A stretch of 45,024 nt of DNA from Anaerolineales bacterium. GTDB lineage: Bacteria > Chloroflexota > Anaerolineae > Anaerolineales > UBA11858. Location: assembly GCA_028278545.1 (NCBI GenBank), contig JANQED010000150.1, positions 1-45,024 on the forward strand. The letters are read 5' to 3'. The notes under the pieces were generated by a model. It ran no database searches. It was not told the DNA's origin and worked only from the letters and a program-made list of their open reading frames with translations. Position 1 is the stretch's first letter, and each line of letters opens with the position of its first letter. The translations under genes were made by a program, and so were the position numbers. This document shows, piece by piece, positions 7,701-18,042 of this stretch.

Positions 7701-8798
7701 ATGAATAGCGACCCTTTAGAAGAAATGCAAGTCTCCAGCAATCCAGAAAACAACCCAGACGAAACGCAAAGACCCCAGGCAGTAGAAACCACCCCACCCC
7801 AAGAATACCAAACACCAGCAGAAATATATCGAGAGGAGACTGCTTTCATTGCCCCTCTCAGTGTAGGCCTTGAGGAAGAAGACTGGGCCAACGCAGAAAG
7901 CTATCTCCACAACGGTGAAATCATCGAGCTAGAAATCATCGACCAGAATCGCGGCGGCCTTATCGCCTCGTTCGGTCAACTGCGGGGCTTTATACCAAAC
8001 TCACACATTCCCGAACTAAAGCACAACCGGCGTGAAGATCAGGCTTTCGAGATCAAGAAGCAGAAGATCGGCACATGGCTGCCTCTGCTGGTTATCGAAG
8101 CAGACAAAGAAAGCAACCGATTGATCTTCTCGGCCAAGCCGAGTCATGAAGATCAACCGTCACGTCTTCTGGGTGATTTGAGAGTTGGAGAGACGATCAC
8201 CGGTCAGGTGGTCAATCTGGTCAAATTTGGGGCCTTTGTTGATGTCGGCGGCGGCATCAACGGGTTGATCCATATCTCAGAGTTATCGTGGCAGCGCATA
8301 AACCACCCAGATGAGGTGGTGCGCGTTGGCGATGAGGTCACTATTGAAGTTCAGGAGATCAATCTGGAACGCGAGCGCGTAAGCCTGAGCCTAAAAAGCC
8401 TTCAGCCCAACCCTTGGGATTCCATTGAAGGCCGCTACAAGGTCGGGAACCTCGTCGAAGGCGTTGTCACCACAGTGCGCAGTTTCGGCATCTTCCTCGA
8501 ACTGGCGGCTGGGGTTGAGGGGCTGCTCCATGAGAGTGAATTCACCAACGGCGGCCTGATTACGTCACCGGAGGCAGCCAAACCTGGGGATAAGCTGCTC
8601 GTACGCATCACCAGCATCCAACCAGAGCAACAACGCATCGGACTAAGCCTGCAGCAGGTTACGATGGAAGATCAACTCGCCTGGCTGATGCACAGGGATC
8701 AGAATCAACAGGCAAGGGAACAACCCTCTCCGAACACCTCGACAGGGGACGAAGATGCCCCTGAAATCAAACCAGATGGACGCGAGGAGATACCATGA
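7701..8798 (+). CDS. S1-domain RNA-binding protein (RpsA-like, three S1 repeats)
   Basis: This 365-residue protein has an acidic, Gln/Pro-rich N-terminus (1-65) followed by three S1/OB-fold repeats. Repeat 1 (about 70-147) is divergent. Repeats 2 (about 160-233, VKFGAFVDVGGGINGLIHISELS) and 3 (about 247-320, FGIFLELAAGVEGLLHESE) are canonical. Bacterial S1 proteins usually carry four to six repeats; short versions with three or four occur in Gram-positive lineages and bind mRNA or act in translation. Following infA and rpoD, a role in translation is plausible but inferred. Its ATGA overlaps the next gene. There is no clear Shine-Dalgarno sequence at the ATG. Confidence 0.82.
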   Translation: MNSDPLEEMQVSSNPENNPDETQRPQAVETTPPQEYQTPAEIYREETAFIAPLSVGLEEEDWANAESYLHNGEIIELEIIDQNRGGLIASFGQLRGFIPNSHIPELKHNRREDQAFEIKKQKIGTWLPLLVIEADKESNRLIFSAKPSHEDQPSRLLGDLRVGETITGQVVNLVKFGAFVDVGGGINGLIHISELSWQRINHPDEVVRVGDEVTIEVQEINLERERVSLSLKSLQPNPWDSIEGRYKVGNLVEGVVTTVRSFGIFLELAAGVEGLLHESEFTNGGLITSPEAAKPGDKLLVRITSIQPEQQRIGLSLQQVTMEDQLAWLMHRDQNQQAREQPSPNTSTGDEDAPEIKPDGREEIP

Positions 8799-9652
8799 GC
8801 ACACCGGGATCGACCCCAGCCTTTGGGCAGTGGATGATCGGTTTTATCGGTTTCCTGATGCGTCTGTTGCTTGTGCTTATCCTGGCAGTGGGCCTGGGTG
8901 CCGGGATTTACTACGCAACTGTTACGGGTGTTCCATGGTTGTACCAACGCTACGTGCAGCCCGTTGAGGATAACACCCTGCGACTAGACGATCTCGAAGC
9001 CCGCCAGGTCCAAGAACTGGAACTGCTGAGCACGCGCATTGAAGCCCTACAAGAGCGGCTGACTGATCTTGAAATCCAGGATGATTCTGACCAGGAAACC
9101 ATCCGCAGGCTGGAAACTCAATTGGCTACGGTTGAAAGCGTACAGGCGACCCAAGCAGCAGCTCTGGCCACACTGGAACCGCTGCCCACGGCACTGACGC
9201 AAACGCAGTCCGGCCTGGAAGCGCTCCAGACCGCGTTGGACGATCTGACAACCACCGTTGACGCTTATGACCAGCAAATCCAATCCCTGGGTGAAGGTGA
9301 CCAGGAGGAAAGCCTATTGTTGGTCAGCCTGCATGAAGAGCTTCAGTTGCTCCGAAGCATGGAATTTTTGACGCGAGCGCGATTTTTCCTCTCACAAGGC
9401 AATTTAGGGGAGGCTGAAGCCAATATTCAAGCGGGACTCGAAGTGCTGACCACCCTGGGGGCTGAGGTCCCTGACCACCAGAAATCGGCTCTCGAACGGA
9501 TCACGGCCCATTTAGGGGAAGCCCTGCGGGTCTTGCCCGATTCACCTGTCGGGGCCGCGGATCAACTCGAAGGCGCCTGGAGTCTGCTCGTTCAAGGGCT
9601 GCCGGAAGAACCTCTCGATACGCCCACGCTCACACCTACCCCCAACGACTGA
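8795..9652 (+). CDS. Single-pass membrane protein with long coiled coil, unknown function
   Basis: I do not recognise this 285-residue protein. It has one transmembrane segment (about 18-45, very Leu/Gly-rich) and a long predicted coiled coil (about 55-165, heptads rich in Leu, Glu and Gln). A helical domain follows (about 175-265) that includes FLTRARFFLSQGNLGEAEANIQAGLEVL, resembling a TPR-like helix pair. The C-terminus is a short Thr/Pro-rich tail. The N-terminus is probably cytoplasmic, with the coiled coil outside, but the topology is uncertain. The start codon overlaps the stop of the S1 gene by 4 bp, so the two are translationally coupled. Confidence 0.75.
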   Translation: MSTPGSTPAFGQWMIGFIGFLMRLLLVLILAVGLGAGIYYATVTGVPWLYQRYVQPVEDNTLRLDDLEARQVQELELLSTRIEALQERLTDLEIQDDSDQETIRRLETQLATVESVQATQAAALATLEPLPTALTQTQSGLEALQTALDDLTTTVDAYDQQIQSLGEGDQEESLLLVSLHEELQLLRSMEFLTRARFFLSQGNLGEAEANIQAGLEVLTTLGAEVPDHQKSALERITAHLGEALRVLPDSPVGAADQLEGAWSLLVQGLPEEPLDTPTLTPTPND

Positions 9653-9794
9653 AGTTTATAGCAAGTACACCATTATTTTATAGGGGTTGTGGGAATAATT
9701 AAAGCGAATCGCGCATAACTGAGATTGAAATACGGTATGATTAGGTCTGCACGAACATCACAGCTCACAAAATCAATCATGAGGAGTGTTGCTC

Positions 9795-10238
9795 ATGTCC
9801 GGAATCGTCTGTGCCATCCGAGGCGGGCCAGCCAGCCAGCCGACCATCGAAAAAGCTATTACGGTAGCCGCGGAAAATGAAATTCCTCTTTTCTTTCTCT
9901 ATGTAATCAATTTACAGTTCCTCACCCGCACATCGATCAGCCGGACCAATGCACTCGTTGAAGAGCTGCACGAGATGGGAGAATTCATTTTATCGGCAGC
10001 CCAAGCCCAGGCCCAAGCCCGAGGCGTATCGGCAGAAGGGGTGATCCGGGACGGCCAGGTCCTCGATGAAATCATCCAGTTATGTCAGGAAGTCGAAGCG
10101 GATTATGTCGTCCTCGGGCAACCCAAAAACCAGAAGGACCAAAACGTATTCACCCACGAACGCCTGAGCGCATTCGGCCAACGTATCGAACAAGAGAGCG
10201 GGGCAAAAGTCGTCCTGGCCGAGGGGAAAAGTGAATAA
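9795..10238 (+). CDS. Universal stress protein (UspA) family
   Basis: The start is set at the ATG at 9795, because GAGGAG (9781-9786) lies 8 nt before it; an in-frame GTG at 9786 would overlap that site. The 147-residue product has the alpha/beta Usp fold: MSGIVCAIRGG strand, SQPTIEKAITVAAENEIPLFFLYVIN, an Ala/Gln-rich helix (SAAQAQAQARG), DEIIQLCQEVEADYVVLGQPK, and a final strand GAKVVLAEG. The G-2x-G-9x-G-[ST] ATP-binding motif is not intact, so it may be a non-ATP-binding Usp. It is 9 bp upstream of the permease gene and probably in the same operon, suggesting that it modulates or senses transport. Confidence 0.82.
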   Translation: MSGIVCAIRGGPASQPTIEKAITVAAENEIPLFFLYVINLQFLTRTSISRTNALVEELHEMGEFILSAAQAQAQARGVSAEGVIRDGQVLDEIIQLCQEVEADYVVLGQPKNQKDQNVFTHERLSAFGQRIEQESGAKVVLAEGKSE

Positions 10239-10247
10239 ACACAAATC

Positions 10248-11942
10248 ATGAAAGCGACAACCCGACGATCTTTCATCCTGGCGTTATTGGTTGGCATCGG
10301 ACTGGCCTTCTTGTTGCCGATTCGCCGCTCACAGGCCCAAACAAGCGCTGATGCACCTTGGATCACAGGGGCTATCTTCGATAGCCAGAACCAACCTGTG
10401 GAGGGAGCGAAAATCAGCTTGATCGAGGGAGAGCAGACGCTCGCCGAGGGACTATCTCAGGCAGATGGACGTTATTCGCTGCCCGTGCCCAATCAGATTC
10501 CAGCGACGCTGACTCTCCACATCGAGCGCGCTCACTTTGGGGGTGTCAGCATCGAAGTCCCTGCCGAAGAGATGCAAAATCTGCGCATAGGAGAGGCCAT
10601 CGTCATCGCCGATACCATCCTGGAGCGGCACATCAGCCCTGCCTTTTGGATTGCCACATCCATCTTCATCTTAGTTTTAGCGCTGATTGCGACAGGCTTT
10701 TTGCATAACACCCTGGCCGCTTTGGTCGGTGTGGTGGTGCTCTATTTAGTCAGTTACCTTGGGCACCCGTTCTATAAAGAACTGTATATCTTCGATTTCG
10801 CTCGCTCACTACTCTATATCGACTGGAATGTGATCTTTCTGATCATGGGCATGATGATCGTCATCGCCGTGGTAGAACACTCGGGCATTTTTCAATGGCT
10901 GGCGTTCTTCGCCTACCGCACCTCGGGTGGGCGCATGTGGCTGCTGCTTCCCATTCTGATGTTGATCACTGGAATCGCCTCAGCTTTCCTGGACAACGTC
11001 ACCACCATGCTGCTGATGACCCCTATCACAGTGCAAATCGCCATCTCAACAGGCATTAATCCCCTGGCTCTCCTCATTCCCGAAGTGATGGCATCCAATG
11101 TCATCGGCGTCAGCACGCTGGTGGGCACACCTACGAATATCTTGATCGGTTCATACGGGGATATCTCCTTCAATGATTTCTTGCAAAACCTGACTCCCGG
11201 CGTGCTGATGGCTTTTGTGGGATTAGTGGTCTACTGCGCGCTGATCTATCGGAAAGACCTCGCCGTAGCCCGCAGCGCCTCAGACGACCTGATGAAAAAA
11301 CTGGCCGAACGCGGTCAAATCACCGATCCAGAGAATCTCAAAAAAGCTGGCTGGGTTGGGGCTGGCATGCTGTTGATGTTCATCTTCGGTGAGCAAATCC
11401 ATCTGCTGCCTGCCGTAACCGCCCTGATTGGCGCCACCGCCCTGATGGTCTGGATCAGGCCAAATATCGAAAAAATGATCGAAGCTGTTGACTGGACCAC
11501 GCTGGTTTTCTTCATATCGCTGTTCATCGTCGTCGGGGCCATACAGGAAGTAGGGCTTATCAGCATCATTGCCGGCCTCATCGGGCGTCTGGTCGGCAGC
11601 AGCCTGATGCTGGCAATGCTGAGCGTCACCTGGATCGGGGCAATCCTTTCCATGGTGATCGCCAATATCCCCTTTACGGCGGCTATGTTGCCAGTGGTCG
11701 GCTTCCTCACTGCCACAGTTCCCGGCGCAGAGAGCAAAGCCCTGTTCTTCTGCTTATCGGTCGGCTCTGCGATGGGCGGCAACGGCTCGTTGATCGGTGC
11801 TTCGGCAAACATGGTCACAGCCGGCATCGCCGAAGGCGCTGGCTACCCGATCTCATACACCTACTTCTTGAAGAAAGGTCTCCCGGCTTTGCTGATCACT
11901 GTTGGGTTGGCCAATATCTGGTTATTGATACGGTTCTTATAG
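10248..11942 (+). CDS. ArsB/NhaD (ion transporter superfamily) permease with N-terminal exported beta domain
   Basis: This 564-residue protein has an N-terminal signal-like segment (1-31). A beta-sandwich of carboxypeptidase-regulatory/CnaB type follows (about 37-125, GAIFDSQNQPVEGAKISL ... ADGRYSLPVP), and then 10-12 membrane segments from about 133. Both half-repeats show the family signatures: SAFLDNVTTMLLMTP and VGTPTNILIGSYGDISFNDF in the first, IANIPFTAAMLPV and GNGSLIGASANM in the second. Members of the ArsB/NhaD/CitM group move anions or exchange Na+ and H+. The substrate cannot be told from sequence. The extra exported domain before the permease is unusual. The gene lies between a Usp gene and a PII-like/CBS gene with very short gaps, so it is probably regulated by them. 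Confidence 0.85.
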   Translation: MKATTRRSFILALLVGIGLAFLLPIRRSQAQTSADAPWITGAIFDSQNQPVEGAKISLIEGEQTLAEGLSQADGRYSLPVPNQIPATLTLHIERAHFGGVSIEVPAEEMQNLRIGEAIVIADTILERHISPAFWIATSIFILVLALIATGFLHNTLAALVGVVVLYLVSYLGHPFYKELYIFDFARSLLYIDWNVIFLIMGMMIVIAVVEHSGIFQWLAFFAYRTSGGRMWLLLPILMLITGIASAFLDNVTTMLLMTPITVQIAISTGINPLALLIPEVMASNVIGVSTLVGTPTNILIGSYGDISFNDFLQNLTPGVLMAFVGLVVYCALIYRKDLAVARSASDDLMKKLAERGQITDPENLKKAGWVGAGMLLMFIFGEQIHLLPAVTALIGATALMVWIRPNIEKMIEAVDWTTLVFFISLFIVVGAIQEVGLISIIAGLIGRLVGSSLMLAMLSVTWIGAILSMVIANIPFTAAMLPVVGFLTATVPGAESKALFFCLSVGSAMGGNGSLIGASANMVTAGIAEGAGYPISYTYFLKKGLPALLITVGLANIWLLIRFL

Positions 11943-11961
11943 ATTCGATAACGAGGCACTT

Positions 11962-12918
11962 ATGGCTAAAAACAGCCCTCCAACCACCGCGCTGATCGTC
12001 ATCTTGCACAACCCGGATTTACTCCCTAAGCTGCTCAAGGCCTGGGATCGCGCCGGGGTTCCAGGCGCGACCATCCTCCCCAGCATGGGGGGATATCAAG
12101 CTCAGAAACATGCCCGGCGCGGGGGCATAAGCGCCTTGATTAACATGTTCGCTCAAGAAGAACCCGGCCAGCGTACGGTGATGAGTCTCATCGACAAAGC
12201 CGGGATCCTCGAAAGAGCTATCTCCGAGGCCGATAGGGTCGTCAAAGGATTTGACAGCCCGCGCAGTGGCATCCTGTTCACCTTCCCGATTGAAGATGTG
12301 CTTGGGGTGCAAAAATGGCGTGCCTCCCAACCCGCAGAGGAGCCTGAACCCACTACCAAGAAGGAACCAGCCAACCTGTTGAAATGGTTCCAGGAAGACA
12401 TCAAGGAGGCCTACGGCAAGAATGCACTCACAGATTGGTCCCGCCAAAGAGGCATCCAGGTTTCCAAGATCATCCAACAGCTTTCTCTTGAACCGGTCGT
12501 CGTGGCCGTTGACACGCCCATTGAGGCCCTGTTGACCAAGCTGCTCGAAACCCCAAATGTGTCCAGCGCTTGCGTGGTCAACACCGAGAACCGGCTGATG
12601 GGCATCCTGGATATCGCCGCCATCGCTGAGGTGATGATGGCACCCGTCGTGCCAGAGGCCTATATCAACGATCCTGATGACTATGACAAAGCCCTGAAGT
12701 TTGCCCAGCCAGATCAACAACTTGTAGCCGCAGATATCATGAGCGATCCCGTTTACGCCATGCTGGATGCCACCCTCGAGGAGACCTATCAACGCATGAA
12801 GAAAAAAGGCCTGACGGGTCTGCCCGTAGTGGATGAGCACTATCATGTGAAGGGGTATATCACTCTGCTCGAACTGCTGACAGTGTGTTTTCCACCAAAG
12901 GACATTGCAGCAGAATAG
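11962..12918 (+). CDS. PII-like domain fused to a CBS-domain pair, probable transport regulator
   Basis: This is a 318-residue soluble protein. Residues about 8-117 look like a PII/GlnB-type ferredoxin-like fold (TALIVILHNPDLLPKLLKAW, AGVPGATILPSMGG, SGILFTFPIEDVLG). A charged linker (120-165) leads to a Bateman module: CBS1 about 168-228 (VVVAVDTPIEALLTKLLETP) and CBS2 about 255-312 (AADIMSDPVYAMLDATLEET, GLPVVDEHYHVKGYIT). CBS pairs bind adenine nucleotides and PII domains bind ATP/ADP or 2-oxoglutarate, so this protein may report energy status to the permease encoded 19 bp upstream. That regulatory link is inference from context. AACGAGG about 6 nt before the ATG is a usable ribosome binding site. 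Confidence 0.8.
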   Translation: MAKNSPPTTALIVILHNPDLLPKLLKAWDRAGVPGATILPSMGGYQAQKHARRGGISALINMFAQEEPGQRTVMSLIDKAGILERAISEADRVVKGFDSPRSGILFTFPIEDVLGVQKWRASQPAEEPEPTTKKEPANLLKWFQEDIKEAYGKNALTDWSRQRGIQVSKIIQQLSLEPVVVAVDTPIEALLTKLLETPNVSSACVVNTENRLMGILDIAAIAEVMMAPVVPEAYINDPDDYDKALKFAQPDQQLVAADIMSDPVYAMLDATLEETYQRMKKKGLTGLPVVDEHYHVKGYITLLELLTVCFPPKDIAAE

Positions 12919-12970
12919 TCCTTGTTAAACTCAGCAATGCACAATGCTGGGCGGAGCGAGCAAGATCATC

Positions 12971-14368
12971 ATGCTTTCCCAAAGAAAATCCATCTTTCTG
13001 CTTCCTATTAGTCTGGTCTTTGCTTTCATGCTGGTTGGCTGCATAGCAGCAGATGGCAGCGACGCTGCCACCAATGGTTATGATCCTGTTATTGAAGTAA
13101 AGCCAAACAGTGCATTAATGGATCAGCCCGTTCAAATTGTGCTATCGAACTTTAATCCCGGCGAGAACGTAACCATCCAAGCACGTATGCGCTATACATC
13201 AAACGAAGTATGGGAATCATGGGCCACGTTCTCAGTGGATCAAAACGGACAAATAGAAGTCGGTTCCCAAATTCCACTTACTGGAACATATCATGATATT
13301 GATGGGATGGGGTTATTCTGGTCCATGGAAGAACGGCGCGATATCGATGCATCATTTTCCAGAGCACCCCTTGACCCAATCAATATTGAGTTCATTGCAA
13401 AGAACGATGACGCAACGCTAGCAATTGCGCAAATCGAACGATTATTGGTTGATCCCAAAGTCGTTAGGCAACCTGTACGTGAAAATGGGCTTATCGGAAC
13501 ACTATTTCTTCCCTCAGCAGATGAAACCGAATATCCAGTGATCATTGTTTTGAGTGAATCAGTTGACTCGATTGGAGAAAGCAAAGCCGCACTCTTCGCC
13601 TCACACGGATATGCCACCTTGGCGCTCTACTATTTCAGAGGGACACCCCATCCAGGTGATTTACTGAATGTCTCGGTGGAATATTTCGGAGACGCGATTG
13701 CCTGGCTACAAGCACACGACAGTATTGACGGCGAAAAAATAGGCATTGTAGGAGCTTCACGGGGCGGTGAACTGGCATTATTACTGGGGTCATTTTACTC
13801 AGACATCAAGGCCGTAGTAGCTTATGTGCCTAGTGGTGTCGTATTTCAGGGAATAGACAGCAAAAGTTGGGAATCGCAACCAGCATGGTTGTACAAAGGG
13901 GCGCCAATTCCATATATTCCATTTGCTTTTGGTGATTTCCAGATTCACATAACCGAGCAAACTCTGAATGTCGCCCCAATAGCCTATGCTCACTTGTATC
14001 GCGATAGCTACCACAAAGTTGATGCTATTGATGATGTCACCATCCCTGTGGAAAATATCCAAGGCCCAGTCTTGCTCATCTCAGGCCGAGACGACCAAAT
14101 GTGGCCTTCAGCTCTCTTGTCGGAACTGGTTATAGAGAGACTTAGGAATAGAAATCATCCATATTCTTATCAACACCTAAGTTATGATGGGGCTGGTCAT
14201 GGGATCTTCCCACCATATTGGCCTACAACGAAAAATCAGTACTATCAGCTATCCACAGGTCAATTGATAACGATTGGTGGTAATGCAAGAGATGATGCTT
14301 TTGCATGTGTAGACTCGTGGGATAGTGTTCTGGAATTCTTCGACAGCAATCTTATGGACAAACAATAA
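12971..14368 (+). CDS. Acyl-CoA thioesterase/BAAT-family alpha/beta-hydrolase lipoprotein
   Basis: I start at 12971 (MLSQRKSIFLLP) rather than at the ATG 27 bp upstream, since this gives a compact signal ending in the lipobox LVGC (Cys24). The 465-residue product has an Ig-like thioesterase/BAAT N-terminal domain (about 40-150, QPVQIVLSNFNPGENVTIQA) and a BAAT C-terminal hydrolase domain (about 170-460). The nucleophile motif is VGASRGGE (Ser263), the acid is in SGRDDQMWP (Asp374/375), and the base is His410 in DGAGHGIFPPY. Eukaryotic BAAT conjugates bile acids via Cys; a Ser nucleophile points to a hydrolase. Base composition is visibly more AT-rich than neighbouring genes, so it may be a later acquisition. 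The substrate is unknown. Confidence 0.82.
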   Translation: MLSQRKSIFLLPISLVFAFMLVGCIAADGSDAATNGYDPVIEVKPNSALMDQPVQIVLSNFNPGENVTIQARMRYTSNEVWESWATFSVDQNGQIEVGSQIPLTGTYHDIDGMGLFWSMEERRDIDASFSRAPLDPINIEFIAKNDDATLAIAQIERLLVDPKVVRQPVRENGLIGTLFLPSADETEYPVIIVLSESVDSIGESKAALFASHGYATLALYYFRGTPHPGDLLNVSVEYFGDAIAWLQAHDSIDGEKIGIVGASRGGELALLLGSFYSDIKAVVAYVPSGVVFQGIDSKSWESQPAWLYKGAPIPYIPFAFGDFQIHITEQTLNVAPIAYAHLYRDSYHKVDAIDDVTIPVENIQGPVLLISGRDDQMWPSALLSELVIERLRNRNHPYSYQHLSYDGAGHGIFPPYWPTTKNQYYQLSTGQLITIGGNARDDAFACVDSWDSVLEFFDSNLMDKQ

Positions 14369-14490
14369 ATCAATTCGCGAAGATCGGATAAAATACTTGG
14401 TAGGCGATAACTTTGATGCCAATATTTCCGCAGAAGAAGAAATGACCAACTTCCAATCCATTTACGATCGCTAATACCAAAGGATTCCCC

Positions 14491-15543
14491 ATGAGAACCG
14501 TAGAATGGAATTACGCCACCTCCCAATTTCAGATGATCGACCAGCGGCTGCTGCCGGGGGAGTTCAAAGTAGCCGTATTCGATGACTACCAGGAGGTCGC
14601 CCAGGCCATCACCGACATGGTGGTGCGCGGTGCGCCGGCTATCGGCGCCGCGGCCGCATTTGGTTTGGCATTGGCCGCCCAGCAATCCGCGGCCAAAGAC
14701 GCCGCGAATCTGCGCGCCGATCTCATCGCCGCATCCGACTATTTAAAAGAAGCCCGCCCCACCGCGGTGAATCTGGCCTGGGCATTGGACCGCATCTTGG
14801 GCGCAACCGCCGATATCCAAGGCGGCGCAGATGACCTGCGAGAGGCGGTTCTCGCCGAGGCGCAAAAGATCGCCGATGAAGATGTCGAGATCAACAAACG
14901 CATGGCAGCACACGGTGCGGCGCTGATCGATGATGGCGATACAGTCATCCACCACTGCAACACCGGTGCACTGGCGACCGTTGACTGGGGTACCGCCCTT
15001 GGCGTCATCCGCATGGCCCATGAGCAGGGCAAGAATATCCATGTGCTGGTGGATGAAACCCGCCCGCGCCTGCAAGGCGCCCGGCTGACAGCCTGGGAAC
15101 TGACCCAATACGGTGTACCCTTCGACATCATCAGCGACAACGCCGCCGGATCGTTCCTGAGCAGCGACCAGGTGCAGAAGGCCTTTGTCGGCTCGGATCG
15201 GACAGCCGCCAATGGCGATGTTGCCAACAAGATCGGCACTTATATGTTGGCGCTCGCCGCCCATGACAATGATGTGCCCTTCTACGCGGTGGTGCCTACT
15301 TCGACCATCGATCTATCGCTGGCGTCCGGGGAGATGATCCCCATCGAGGAGCGCGACCCCGCTGAAGTCCTGGATCTGACCCTCTTAGGACGCCAGGTCT
15401 CCCCAAAGGGCGCGTCCGCCCGGAATCCTGCCTTCGACATCACACCAAATCGGCTCGTTACGGGTATCGTCACAGAAAACGGCGTCGTCTATCCCCCCTA
15501 TACCGATAATTTGCGAAAGGCGGTAAACGTCACAACGTCCTGA
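14491..15543 (+). CDS. mtnA: S-methyl-5-thioribose-1-phosphate isomerase
   Basis: This 350-residue enzyme isomerises 5-methylthioribose-1-phosphate to methylthioribulose-1-phosphate in the methionine salvage pathway. It belongs to the eIF2B-alpha/MtnA fold and shows the family motifs VRGAPAIGAAAAFG (46-58), HHCNTGALAT with catalytic Cys156, VDETRPRLQGARLTAWEL (187-204) and VGSDRTAANGDVANKIGTY with catalytic Asp236. The length is normal for MtnA. AAAGGA about 9 nt upstream supports the start. It is followed 23 bp later by a PfkB-type kinase gene and then ahcY. The later salvage genes mtnB, mtnC and mtnD are not in this window. Confidence 0.93.
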   Translation: MRTVEWNYATSQFQMIDQRLLPGEFKVAVFDDYQEVAQAITDMVVRGAPAIGAAAAFGLALAAQQSAAKDAANLRADLIAASDYLKEARPTAVNLAWALDRILGATADIQGGADDLREAVLAEAQKIADEDVEINKRMAAHGAALIDDGDTVIHHCNTGALATVDWGTALGVIRMAHEQGKNIHVLVDETRPRLQGARLTAWELTQYGVPFDIISDNAAGSFLSSDQVQKAFVGSDRTAANGDVANKIGTYMLALAAHDNDVPFYAVVPTSTIDLSLASGEMIPIEERDPAEVLDLTLLGRQVSPKGASARNPAFDITPNRLVTGIVTENGVVYPPYTDNLRKAVNVTTS

Positions 15544-15566
15544 CGCCGGACGTGTGACGCAACATT

Positions 15567-16523
15567 ATGGACATTGTACTCACCGGTTCAGTCGCTTTCG
15601 ACTACCTGATGACTTTTCCCGGCCTGTTCAAGGACTACTTCCTGCCGGATAAGCTCGATTCAATCAGCTTATCCTTCCTGGTTGATTCGATGGTCCGCCG
15701 ACGGGGGGGCATCTCTCCCAATATCGCTTATACGCTGGCACTTTTGGGCGGCAAACCGAGGGTGATGGCCACCGTGGGGGAAGATTTCAGCGAATACCGG
15801 GCATTCCTGGAAGGCGTTGGCGTCGATACAACCCTGATGAAAGTGATCCCAGGCGAATTCACCGCTTCCTTTTTCGTCAATACCGACCAATCCAATGCCC
15901 AAATCGCCAGCTTTTACCCAGGGGCTATGGATCGCGCCGGAGAACTCTCCTTCCACGATCTCGATGCCAGGCCCGACCTGGTGGTGATCTCGCCCAACTC
16001 CCCAGACGCCATGGTCAAATACCCCCGGGAATGTCAAGAATTGGGCATCCCTTACCTGTATGACCCCAGCCAGCAAATCCCCCGCATGAGGGGTTCGGAT
16101 CTAAGGAAAGGTGTGGAAGGCGCTCACGCCTTGATGGTCAATGATTACGAATTCGAGCTGATCAAGAAACACACCGGGATGAGCGAAACTGAAATTTGGG
16201 CTGGGCGGCATTTTACGGTGATCACGCGCGGCGGGGAGGGTGCTTTCATCTATGTTGACGGGGATGAATTTCACACCCCCGTGGTAGCGCCGGAAAAGAT
16301 CGCCGATCCCACAGGGGTAGGCGATGCCTTCCGAGGCGGCTTCCTGACCGGCTATTCTCATGGCCTGACCTGGGACGTTTGCGGTAAAATTGGAGCTTTG
16401 GCCGCCACATACTGCCTGGAAAGCATCGGCACGCAGGAGCACCGTTATACACCAGAAGAATTCGTGACCAGGTTCCGGGAGCATTTCGACGATGGCGGCG
16501 TGCTGGAGGTGCTCGTTGGTTAG
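15567..16523 (+). CDS. PfkB-family kinase, probably adenosine/ribokinase-like
   Basis: This 318-residue sugar/nucleoside kinase has an N-terminal strand MDIVLTGSVAFDYLMTFPG, a PfkB motif-1 region (RRGGISPNIAYTLALLGGKP, 45-64) and the C-terminal PfkB motif DPTGVGDAFRGGF with catalytic base Asp253 and anion hole GVGD. Its position between mtnA and ahcY suggests adenosine kinase: the SAH hydrolase reaction is pulled forward by removing adenosine. A 5-methylthioribose kinase role is less likely, because MtnK has a different fold. Substrate assignment rests on context only. No strong ribosome binding site is seen. Confidence 0.85.
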   Translation: MDIVLTGSVAFDYLMTFPGLFKDYFLPDKLDSISLSFLVDSMVRRRGGISPNIAYTLALLGGKPRVMATVGEDFSEYRAFLEGVGVDTTLMKVIPGEFTASFFVNTDQSNAQIASFYPGAMDRAGELSFHDLDARPDLVVISPNSPDAMVKYPRECQELGIPYLYDPSQQIPRMRGSDLRKGVEGAHALMVNDYEFELIKKHTGMSETEIWAGRHFTVITRGGEGAFIYVDGDEFHTPVVAPEKIADPTGVGDAFRGGFLTGYSHGLTWDVCGKIGALAATYCLESIGTQEHRYTPEEFVTRFREHFDDGGVLEVLVG

Positions 16524-16547
16524 TTGCGCGGCTGGGTGGCCCTGTAA

Positions 16548-17858
<1,311 letters not shown>

Positions 17859-17909
17859 TCGCGGCCCGTTACAAGGCAAAATCCCGTCCTGAAGAACGAG
17901 ACCATTGAA

Positions 17910-17950
17910 AACCGTGTTGCCACATCATAGAGCAGCACGGTTATCTTTTC
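17910..17950 (+). terminator. Intrinsic terminator after ahcY
   Basis: AACCGTGTTGC (17910-17920) pairs with GCAGCACGGTT (17932-17942), 11 bp including one T-G wobble, loop 11 nt, followed by ATCTTTTC. It lies 51 bp after the ahcY stop. Confidence 0.8.
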
Positions 17951-18006
17951 AGGAACTCCTGGAACCATTAGGGTTTGCTAAAAGTTCCCTTATGCCCCTT
18001 CGCACA

Positions 18007-18015
18007 TGATACAAT
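18007..18015 (+). promoter_or_regulatory. Extended -10 promoter candidate for the FKBP gene
   Basis: TG (18007-18008), A, TACAAT (18010-18015) form an extended -10 element, with the start point near 18022. No good -35 is visible. The resulting leader of about 65 nt contains a terminator-like hairpin at 18043-18060. Confidence 0.4.
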
Positions 18016-18042
18016 CCGGCTACATTTGACTGGCCCAATGAT

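Noticed and set aside
12019..12846. A 275-residue frame antisense to the PII-like/CBS gene.
   Set aside because: Composition is rich in Gly, His and Leu without domain features; the plus-strand product has clear PII and CBS motifs.
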